7,371 nucleotides of DNA from Thermodesulfatator atlanticus (GTDB taxonomy: Bacteria > Desulfobacterota > Thermodesulfobacteria > Thermodesulfobacteriales > Thermodesulfatatoraceae): NCBI GenBank assembly GCA_011321895.1, contig DROK01000125.1:1-7371 (forward strand), given 5' to 3'. The notes under the pieces are model-generated. The model was not told the origin of the DNA and did no database searches. It saw only the letters and a list, made by a program, of their open reading frames with translations. Made by a program: the position numbers and the translations under genes. Below, one piece after another: positions 1-4,931 of the stretch (its first letter is position 1; the number at the start of each line of letters is the position of its first letter).

Positions 1-1
1 C

Positions 2-520
2 CTTGGCGTCCCGACCTTTTCCGCAGACGCGGTGGTAAAGGAATTGTCAAAGCCCTGCCGGGAAGGTTACCACCTTTTTTGCCAGCGGTTTGGCAGAGGC
101 TTCCTCACCGCCTCAGGGGAACTTGACCGCCGCCTCATCCTGGAGGCCATGCTGGCTGACCCCCAATTCAAAAAAACCCTTGAAGAAATCTTCCACCCTC
201 TGGTCAAAAAAGAATTGTTCAGGTGGTTTCAAAGGGAAAAGGGCCAGGAAGTCCTGGCCGCTGAGATCCCTTTGCTTTACCAGGCAGGTTGGGCGGATTT
301 CTTCGATCAGGTAATCTGGGTTGACTGTCCAGAGGAACTTCTGCTGGCCAGGCTTGAGAAGCGTCTGGGGCGTAAAGATCTGGCCCGCAAACTCCTTGAG
401 CAGTACCAGGCAGGGCTTCCCCCAAAAAGGAAGGCCCTTGAGCTGGCCGGCTATCTCCCCCGGGAGAGACTGGCCGAGAAAATAACAGCCATCTTAAACC
501 AGCTAAAGAGGCAAAAATGA
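2..520 (+). CDS. coaE: dephospho-CoA kinase, 5'-truncated by the window edge
   Basis: Phosphorylates the 3'-hydroxyl of dephospho-CoA with ATP, the last step of coenzyme A synthesis in the cytoplasm. The frame is open from base 2, and the residues before the GTG at 32 (LGVPTFSADAVVKEL) align with the family segment ending in DAD, so the real start and the P-loop lie upstream. The second Asp of that motif, the residue matching E. coli Asp33, is kept, while the first is Ser. Further family marks are the G-x-L-D-R stretch near base 115, FHPLV (about 191-205), the core strand AAEIPLLYQAGW (about 260-295) and the lid arginines in LLARLEKR, which include the Arg140 equivalent. The C-terminal AD-x-V-I-x-N signature is replaced by LELAGYLPRE, a divergence but not clearly a loss of function. 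The stop overlaps the moeA start (ATGA), suggesting co-translation. The family call is confident. Confidence 0.92.
   Translation, partial: LGVPTFSADAVVKELSKPCREGYHLFCQRFGRGFLTASGELDRRLILEAMLADPQFKKTLEEIFHPLVKKELFRWFQREKGQEVLAAEIPLLYQAGWADFFDQVIWVDCPEELLLARLEKRLGRKDLARKLLEQYQAGLPPKRKALELAGYLPRERLAEKITAILNQLKRQK
505..511 (+). promoter_or_regulatory. moeA ribosome binding site
   Basis: AAAGAGG lies five bases before the ATG at 517, inside the end of coaE. It supports the chosen moeA start and the ATGA overlap with coaE. Confidence 0.6.
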
Positions 521-1743
521 TCGGTTTTCAAAAGGCTTTAGACCTGGTCAGGACTACTCTCAAACCTTTAACCCCCGTGGAAGTCCCTGTAACCGAGGCC
601 GTGGGCCTTGTCCTGGCCGAAGACCTTTACGCCCAGACCGACGTCCCCAAAGAGGCTGTCTCGCTAAAAGACGGTTACGCGGTACGCAGCCGGGACGTGG
701 AAGGGGCAAGTCCGCAAAACCCCAAAGTTTTGGCCTTAATGGGGGAAATCTTGGCAGGGGAGGAGAAAGACCTGGCCTTAAAGCCCGGAAGTTGCGTCCG
801 GGTAACCGCCGGCGCGTTACTTCCCAGGGGCACGGAGGCGGTCTTGGCGGAAGAGTTTGCCGCACCCGAGGGTAAAAGCGTCAAGGCCACCGCCGACGCC
901 CCGCCGGGGAAAAACATTTTGCCCCGGGGAGCTGATATTTCAAAGGGAAGTCTTCTCCTGGCCCGGGGCCAGAGGCTCTTCCCGCCAGAGGTGGGCCTGA
1001 TGGCCGCCGGCGGCTGGGCCAGGATAAAAGTACATCCCAGGCCCAGGGTGTTTCTCCTGGCCACGGGAAGCGAGGTGGTGGCCCCTGGCCATCCTTTAAG
1101 GGCCGGGCAGATTTACGCCAGCAACCTGGTGACCCTTGCGGGTTGGTGCCATTATTTTGGCTTCTCCTGGACCAGCCGGGTCGTTGAGGACGAACCAGCC
1201 GCCCTCAAAAAGGCCCTGGGCGATTTTCTGGCCGGGCCCTGGGAAGTGCTTCTTACCAGTGGTGGGGCCTGGCGGGGCCCCAAAGACCTGGTGGTCAAAG
1301 GTCTGGACGAGGCAGGCTGGCAAAAAATATTTCACCGGGTACGCATGGGCCCGGGCAAAGCCGTGGCCTTTGGTCTGTTAAAAGAAAAGGTGGTTTTTTG
1401 TCTGCCCGGAGGGCCCCCTTCCAACCAGATGGCCTTCCTCAATTTGGCCTTACCGGGGCTTTTCATCCTGGCAGGGGAAAAGGACGTACCCTTTCCCGAA
1501 ATTCCCGTCCGTCTGACCGAGACCGTGGAAGGACAAAGGGACTGGACCCAATTTTTCCTGGGGCGTCTTAAAAGAAAAGGAGAAAAGATCTACTTCACTC
1601 CCCTCAAACCCCGAAGCCGGCTCTCTTATCTGGCGGCAGGGGAGGCCTTACTCACCCTGCCGGAAGGAAAGGAAAGGCTTGCTGCCGGTGAGGAGGTCTG
1701 TGTACGGGTCCTAAAAGAGTGGCCCCCCTGCCCTTCTACTTAA
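517..1743 (+). CDS. moeA: molybdopterin molybdenumtransferase, divergent MoeA variant
   Basis: MoeA inserts molybdate (or tungstate in some lineages) into adenylylated molybdopterin to make the active cofactor used by enzymes such as formate dehydrogenases. At 408 residues the length is typical. Residues matching the E. coli active-site acids are all present: Asp52 in SLKDGYAV, Asp140 in GADISKG, Glu186 in ATGSEVV, Asp225 in VVEDEP and Asp257 in TSGGAWRGPKD. GALLPRGTEAV (99-109) is the usual hinge region motif. Several normally conserved positions differ: MDGYA is KDGYA, the GG-x-S-x-G loop is GGAWRG, PGKP is PGKA (334-337 region), and PGNPVS is PGGPPS. The C-terminal domain IV (about 330-400) is intact. 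The ATG at 517 has a good ribosome site. These changes look like a coherent subfamily rather than decay, because the frame and active-site acids are intact. Its stop runs eight bases into the convergent HEPN-like gene. Confidence 0.9.
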   Translation: MIGFQKALDLVRTTLKPLTPVEVPVTEAVGLVLAEDLYAQTDVPKEAVSLKDGYAVRSRDVEGASPQNPKVLALMGEILAGEEKDLALKPGSCVRVTAGALLPRGTEAVLAEEFAAPEGKSVKATADAPPGKNILPRGADISKGSLLLARGQRLFPPEVGLMAAGGWARIKVHPRPRVFLLATGSEVVAPGHPLRAGQIYASNLVTLAGWCHYFGFSWTSRVVEDEPAALKKALGDFLAGPWEVLLTSGGAWRGPKDLVVKGLDEAGWQKIFHRVRMGPGKAVAFGLLKEKVVFCLPGGPPSNQMAFLNLALPGLFILAGEKDVPFPEIPVRLTETVEGQRDWTQFFLGRLKRKGEKIYFTPLKPRSRLSYLAAGEALLTLPEGKERLAAGEEVCVRVLKEWPPCPST

Positions 1744-2176
1744 GCCGGTGCTCCAGAAAGTTTATGATGATGCGGGCCGCTTCAAACACCCGCCGGGCGT
1801 CCTCCACCCCCAAAGGCCCAAGGTTGAGGTTCACCTCCCGAAAGAGGTCGTCGTGACGGGCCAGGCGCCGGAAGTGGTCGAGAAACCTGGCGGCGTCTTT
1901 TACAGGCTTGGCCGCCAGCTGCCCTTCGGGAAACTGGGCCAAAAGCTTCTCAAGAGAAGACTCTGAGAGCCGCCGCCCGGCCTTTTTCTCAAGGGCTTTA
2001 AAGGCCTTACGCGCCGCCTGCCAGGAAAGGAAAGCCGCCAGATCCGGGTCTTCCTGGAGCAACTCTTCCGCCTTAGCCAGGTCTTTTAAGGAATCTGCCA
2101 GCCAGGCAGAGGATTTCTGGCTCTCAAGCGAAGGGGCCTCTTCCCGGCCTTTCTTTTTACGTAAAAAAGAAAGCAT
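1736..2176 (-). CDS. HEPN-like domain protein at the end of the flagellar operon
   Basis: No gene name recognised. The 146-residue product begins with a basic stretch (FLRKKKGR, 4-11), followed by an all-helical domain (about 25-143) with the layout of HEPN (PF05168-type) proteins. WLADSLKDLAKAEELL (25-40) matches the W-x-x-x-A-x-x-D-L-x-x-A helix, and FLSWQAARKAFKAL (49-62) matches the QAAEKALKAL helix. ARHDDLF (106-112) sits where ARYPD normally is, then EDARRVFEAARIIINFL (125-141) matches the closing helix. Arg103 to His108 reads R-R-L-A-R-H, an Rx4H spacing like that of the HEPN ribonuclease active site. Its start overlaps the preceding FliK-like stop by one base (TGATG) and has a strong ribosome site. 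No MNT nucleotidyltransferase partner lies in the window, so a toxin-antitoxin role is not supported. It could be a catalytic RNase, an inactive binding domain, or an unrelated helical bundle. Confidence 0.6.
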   Translation of the reverse strand: MLSFLRKKKGREEAPSLESQKSSAWLADSLKDLAKAEELLQEDPDLAAFLSWQAARKAFKALEKKAGRRLSESSLEKLLAQFPEGQLAAKPVKDAARFLDHFRRLARHDDLFREVNLNLGPLGVEDARRVFEAARIIINFLEHRLK

Positions 2177-3012
2177 CAGACCTCCTGGGCCAAAAGGATT
2201 CCCGGGCTCACGCTTAACTCCTCACATTTTACCACCACTTTAGGCCTTAAAGACCCCAGGGCCGTTTGCAGAAAAGAAAGTTCCTTACGGGCCAGGCGTA
2301 AAGTTTCGGCCCGTACGAAATAAAGGCCCACCTCCAGAAAATCCCGGGCCCAGCCGAAATGGGCCTCCATAAAACCCAGCCGGGGCAAAAAGAGCCGCAA
2401 AATGAAAAGGGAAAAATCTCTGGCCTCAGAAGGGCCTTTTTCCTCGCAGAGGTAGCCCCAGGAGACCTTGTCTCCGAAGAGAAAGGGCACTACTAAAGAA
2501 TTTTCCTGCCACCATTTGAGGAGGAGATCCCGCGTTTCTCTGCTTTTATCCAGAGAGGGTCTTTCTCTCTCCGGACGATTGGATACACTTTCGAGGAACA
2601 AGAAAAAACCTTTGAGGAAGAAATCTCGTGGCCTGCTCTCGGTGGTTTCCCCTGGCAGGCCCGGGGCCAAAGGGCCCTTTTGGGGGATTTCGCGGGCCAG
2701 GACCTGCAAAAAACGAGGGAGCCATTGTAGAGGGTCTTTTTCTTTAGGGGCTTCGTAACTTAAGGATAGGACCACAGGTGGCCCGAGTTCCACCACCTTT
2801 AGTCTTATTTTTTGTCCGGGCCTTAGGAGCTGGGGCGGGATACCGTCGCTTAGCAGGGCCTCTAGCCTTTCGTTCCCCCCCCAGAGGGTGAGCAGTTTAC
2901 CGGCCAGGGTTTCTACCCTGGCGGTGACCACCTCACCTGGCCGGAAAAGGTCCCTGATGGTATCGGGTACCATCCGGGGGGTGAGGACCGAAGTAATCTT
3001 GGGGTTAAACAT
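2176..3012 (-). CDS. FliK-like flagellar hook-length control family protein
   Basis: The 278-residue product has two recognisable parts. Residues about 24-85 form a beta-rich module with the pattern RPGEVVTARVE, a GG turn, LRPGQKIRLKV and VVLSL, like the N-terminal module of FliK/hook-length proteins in several deltaproteobacterial-type genomes. Residues about 200-278 resemble the FliK C-terminal (Flg_hook) domain: a hydrophobic strand ending in LFLPRLGFMEAHF, an alternating strand FLEVGLYFVRAE, then a helix with leucines and a final strand. In FliK this domain acts with FlhB to switch the export apparatus from hook to filament substrates. The middle (85-200) is variable and shorter than in classical 400-residue FliK. 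It overlaps the DUF2802-like gene by eight bases. AGGA sits about 11 bases before the ATG. The gene lies away from a hook operon, so it may be a second, specialised FliK homologue. Family placement is by pattern only. Confidence 0.55.
   Translation of the reverse strand: MFNPKITSVLTPRMVPDTIRDLFRPGEVVTARVETLAGKLLTLWGGNERLEALLSDGIPPQLLRPGQKIRLKVVELGPPVVLSLSYEAPKEKDPLQWLPRFLQVLAREIPQKGPLAPGLPGETTESRPRDFFLKGFFLFLESVSNRPERERPSLDKSRETRDLLLKWWQENSLVVPFLFGDKVSWGYLCEEKGPSEARDFSLFILRLFLPRLGFMEAHFGWARDFLEVGLYFVRAETLRLARKELSFLQTALGSLRPKVVVKCEELSVSPGILLAQEV
2180..2186 (-). promoter_or_regulatory. strong ribosome binding site of the HEPN-like gene
   Basis: On the minus strand AGGAGGT ends three bases before the ATG at 2176. 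It lies inside the last codons of the FliK-like gene, so the downstream gene may be translated both by coupling and by fresh initiation. Confidence 0.65.
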
Positions 3013-3400
3013 GGGCCTTTTTCCTGCCGGAAACCGAGAGGATCAGGGCTACCTCGCCCTCCTGGAGCCCCGTAACCCGGGCGATCTCGGCCAGGTCTTT
3101 CCCTTCCTCGGCCAGGGCAAGGACCTTCTCCTTTAAAGATGAGGCGTCTTTACGGGTATTCTCCCAGGCCACGGCCCCGGTCTTTAAAGCCGACATTAAT
3201 TTGGCGGAAAGTTCCTTCTTCTCGGCGAGATTCGCGGAAAGACGGTCACACAGCTCATGGGCGGTTTCCAGACGTTTGATAACCTCATCCAGGGGCAGAC
3301 GCTTAAGCCTTCTCACCTGAAAATACAGCAGAAGGACCAGCAAGATCAGCAGAAGATCAAAGACGGTCTGGATCAAGAGAAACAGACTTAAATCGTGCAT
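3005..3400 (-). CDS. DUF2802-like membrane-anchored protein with C-terminal helix-turn-helix
   Basis: The 131-residue product has one N-terminal membrane helix (about 6-27, nearly all Leu, Ile, Val and Phe) followed by a positive stop (RRLKR, 30-34), which predicts a cytoplasmic C-terminus. A long charged helix follows (about 38-95), probably coiled-coil. The end (about 93-122) reads VLALAEEGKDLAEIARVTGLQEGEVALIL, shown here only as segments: LAEEGKDLAEIA then TGLQEGEVALIL. This is the helix-turn-helix pattern of DUF2802 proteins, which are often found next to fliA, cheY or cheW genes. The function of the family is not established. The gene starts one base after the stop of the small lysine-rich gene and its stop overlaps the FliK-like start. 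No clear ribosome site precedes it, so translation probably depends on the upstream gene. Confidence 0.65.
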   Translation of the reverse strand: MHDLSLFLLIQTVFDLLLILLVLLLYFQVRRLKRLPLDEVIKRLETAHELCDRLSANLAEKKELSAKLMSALKTGAVAWENTRKDASSLKEKVLALAEEGKDLAEIARVTGLQEGEVALILSVSGRKKAHV

Positions 3401-3401
3401 G

Positions 3402-3587
3402 TCAGACCACTACGTCCACGAAACGGCCTTTTTTGGGAGACGGGGCCGGGGATGCCCCCTTCTTGGCCTTCTTTTTCTTTTTTTCTGGTGTTAACTTTCC
3501 CTGGCGCTGGGGAAGGCGCTTGCTTACGTCTTCGACCCGCAAAAACGCGGGCATTACTTTGAAAAGGCCCCGGACATCTTCCGCCAT
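3402..3587 (-). CDS. 61-residue lysine-rich small protein, unknown function
   Basis: Not recognised. The reading frame is supported by its exact fit in the operon: its ATG overlaps the fliL-like stop (TAATG) and its TGA is one base before the next ATG. The product has three parts. Residues 1-25 are a probably amphipathic segment (LFKVMPAFLRVEDV), residues 31-53 are a disordered basic linker with a run of five lysines (36-40) and Pro/Ser/Ala repeats, and the end is GRFVDVVV, which looks like a short beta strand. It has no signal peptide or membrane segment. The strongly positive charge contrasts with the polyacidic N-terminus of the FliL-like protein encoded just before it. No ribosome site is visible, so it is probably translated by re-initiation. 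It may be a motor or chemotaxis accessory peptide; that is speculation. Confidence 0.7.
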   Translation of the reverse strand: MAEDVRGLFKVMPAFLRVEDVSKRLPQRQGKLTPEKKKKKAKKGASPAPSPKKGRFVDVVV

Positions 3588-4480
3588 TATTTAAGAATGT
3601 AGCCGGTTACCTCCAGGTCTACCGGTACTACACCACCTATCATCTTTTTTGTCAAATATTCTTTGACCTCCCGCTGAATGACTTTGGTTCCCTGTTTACT
3701 TTCCCAGACGTAGAGAGGAGCGTTTTTAAAAAGACGATAGATTTCTTCCCGGTAAAGCTTTTCGTTCCTTTTGGCCTTTTCCCACTCTTTGCTGTTGGCG
3801 AAATAAAGGAGCACCTTGGCCTTTACAAAGACGAATTCTCCGGTCTCTCGCCGGTACGGGATCAAAAAATCTTTGAGGAAAAGGATCTTTCGGTCTTCAA
3901 CGGCGATGGGAGCGGTGACCAGCGGGGCTTCCTCGGGTCCTTTTTCGTCCACCTTTTCCCCAGCCGGGGTGGCCGGGGTCTCGGCCTGAGCGGCAGATGG
4001 TACCAGGGGATTCCGGTAAAGGTGATAAAAAGTATAGATTCCCGCCCCGGCCAAAATTAACAGGGAAACAGCGGCCAGAACGAAACCCAGGATCCTAAAA
4101 CGCCCCCCATCACCGGCCTGGGGCCTGGTTTCCTCCTCTTCCGCCTCTTCGGCTTCTTCTTTCTCTTCCTCCTCGGGCTCTTCTTCTACCTCTCCTTCCT
4201 CTTCGTCCAGGATGCTGGCCAGAGGGTCCTCTTCAAACTTTTCGTCCTGCCCTTCGGCTTGAGTTGTCTCCTCTTTAGGCGCTTCCTCTTCCGGGCCGCC
4301 CTCTTCTTCTGCCGGGGGCGACTCCTCTTCCTGGGCCCGGGATCCCTGGGCTTGGGAAGACTCCGCCTCTTCGGTAGACGGCTCCCCGGAGGCAGACGCG
4401 GTTTCTTCTTCCTCTTCTACCAGCCCTGCCAGAGGGTCTTCCTGGGCCTCAGCTGCTTGCTTTTTGTCTTCTTCGGCCAT
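3587..4480 (-). CDS. fliL: FliL-like flagellar basal body protein with a long acidic cytoplasmic extension
   Basis: FliL is a single-pass inner-membrane protein that surrounds the stator at the flagellar motor and supports torque and stator stability. This 297-residue protein has a predicted membrane helix at about 130-152 (ILGFVLAAVSLLILAGAGIY) after a basic GGRFR, then a linker rich in Pro, Ala and Glu (158-195). A FliL-like periplasmic domain occupies about 199-297: FLKDFLIPYR, the strand FVFVKAKVLLYF, a long charged helix, and a VIQREVKEYL helix ending in VPVDLEVTGYIL. Typical FliL is about 150-180 residues, so the first 129 residues are an unusual addition. They are overwhelmingly Glu/Asp with Pro, Ala, Gln and Ser, and contain the motif EDPLA-x-(L/I) twice. 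The ATG at 4480 directly follows an in-frame TAG and has no Shine-Dalgarno sequence, only a T-rich run. Position after cheY supports a motor role. The family call rests on topology, context and C-terminal pattern. Confidence 0.65.
   Translation of the reverse strand: MAEEDKKQAAEAQEDPLAGLVEEEEETASASGEPSTEEAESSQAQGSRAQEEESPPAEEEGGPEEEAPKEETTQAEGQDEKFEEDPLASILDEEEGEVEEEPEEEEKEEAEEAEEEETRPQAGDGGRFRILGFVLAAVSLLILAGAGIYTFYHLYRNPLVPSAAQAETPATPAGEKVDEKGPEEAPLVTAPIAVEDRKILFLKDFLIPYRRETGEFVFVKAKVLLYFANSKEWEKAKRNEKLYREEIYRLFKNAPLYVWESKQGTKVIQREVKEYLTKKMIGGVVPVDLEVTGYILK
4130..4210 (-). repeat. low-complexity polyglutamate-coding purine tract
   Basis: The minus strand is almost entirely purine (GAG/GAA repeats with few breaks) and encodes residues about 91-117 of the FliL-like protein. 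The codons are mixed GAG and GAA, so it is not a simple trinucleotide expansion. It is prone to slippage and to length differences between strains. Confidence 0.7.
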
Positions 4481-4490
4481 CTAAAAAATT

Positions 4491-4874
4491 TTAACCGAAT
4501 ATTTTCTGGAGCTTTTCCTGTAAGGTCTCAGGGGTAAAGGGTTTTACGATATACTGGCTGACTTTGTATTTTACCGCCTCGATAATGTTTTCCTTCTGGG
4601 CCTCAGCGGTGACCATCAGAAAAGGAAGGTCCTTGAAGCGTTCATCGGACCTTACCTTTTTAAGGAGCTCGATCCCCGTCATTTTGGGCATATTCCAGTC
4701 AGAAATGATGAGGTCTACCTTTTCCCCCTTGTCCAATATTTCCCAGGCGGTGGTGCCGTCGTCAGCCTCGAGGATATTTTTAAAACCCAGCTGAAGCAAA
4801 ATATTTTTGATAATACGACGCATGGTAGCAAAATCATCCACCACCAAGACTTTCATGTTGGTGTCCAGGGCCAT
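4491..4874 (-). CDS. cheY: chemotaxis response regulator CheY
   Basis: CheY takes phosphate from CheA and, when phosphorylated, binds the FliM/FliN switch to change flagellar rotation. The 127-residue single receiver domain has every key residue: the acidic pair Asp13-Asp14, phosphoacceptor Asp59 in SDWNMP (with the CheY-type Trp60), Thr89 in MVTAEA, the aromatic Tyr108, and Lys111 in VKPF. There is no output domain. The loop before the last strand reads KYKVSQYI, where CheY usually has an Ala-Gly pair; this is a mild variant. The ATG at 4874 is preferred over Met7 because a perfect GAGGAGGT lies five bases upstream. It follows fliA after a 54-base gap holding a candidate sigma-28 promoter and ends ten bases before the fliL-like start. 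No cheZ or other phosphatase gene is in the window. Confidence 0.95.
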   Translation of the reverse strand: MALDTNMKVLVVDDFATMRRIIKNILLQLGFKNILEADDGTTAWEILDKGEKVDLIISDWNMPKMTGIELLKKVRSDERFKDLPFLMVTAEAQKENIIEAVKYKVSQYIVKPFTPETLQEKLQKIFG

Positions 4875-4879
4875 CAGCT

Positions 4880-4887
4880 ACCTCCTC
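4880..4887 (-). promoter_or_regulatory. cheY ribosome binding site
   Basis: On the minus strand GAGGAGGT, close to a perfect Shine-Dalgarno sequence, ends five bases before the cheY ATG at 4874. It is the strongest ribosome site in the operon and fixes the start. Confidence 0.85.
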
Positions 4888-4904
4888 TTCCGTTTTCTAC
4901 CTTC

Positions 4905-4931
4905 TTATCGGCTAGGGCCTCCTTTTACCTA
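4905..4931 (-). promoter_or_regulatory. candidate sigma-28 (FliA) promoter for cheY and downstream genes
   Basis: Minus-strand bases 4912-4905 read GCCGATAA, identical to the sigma-28 -10 consensus. It sits in the only real gap of the operon, with the cheY ribosome site about 18 bases downstream. The -35 part is weak: the position 11 bases upstream reads TAGGTAAA and overlaps the fliA stop, against the consensus TAAAGTTT; the TAAA itself is four bases too close. The -10 match is seen directly; promoter function is inferred. Confidence 0.5.

Noticed and set aside
675..1381. Open frames antisense to or out of frame with moeA (675-1064 minus, 1096-1335 minus, 1136-1381 plus)
   Set aside because: They lie wholly inside moeA, whose frame has all family motifs, and their translations are Pro/Gly/Arg-rich without domains. 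They are by-products of GC-rich codon use.
1736..3012. Toxin-antitoxin pair made of the HEPN-like gene and its upstream neighbour
   Set aside because: The neighbour has FliK-like domains and no nucleotidyltransferase GSx10DxD motif, so the pair does not fit an MNT/HEPN module.
4130..4210. Microsatellite-type trinucleotide repeat in the fliL-like gene
   Set aside because: GAG and GAA codons alternate irregularly with other codons, so there is no true tandem unit; it is low-complexity coding sequence.
4481..4500. Possible intrinsic terminator (T-run) between cheY and the fliL-like gene
   Set aside because: Only a weak AT-only stem could form before the T-run, there is no GC-rich hairpin, and the operon continues at once.
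4259..4537. Plus-strand frame opposite the acidic part of the fliL-like gene
   Set aside because: It encodes Phe/Leu/Arg-rich low complexity simply because it is the complement of Glu codons, and it has no ribosome site or neighbour context.
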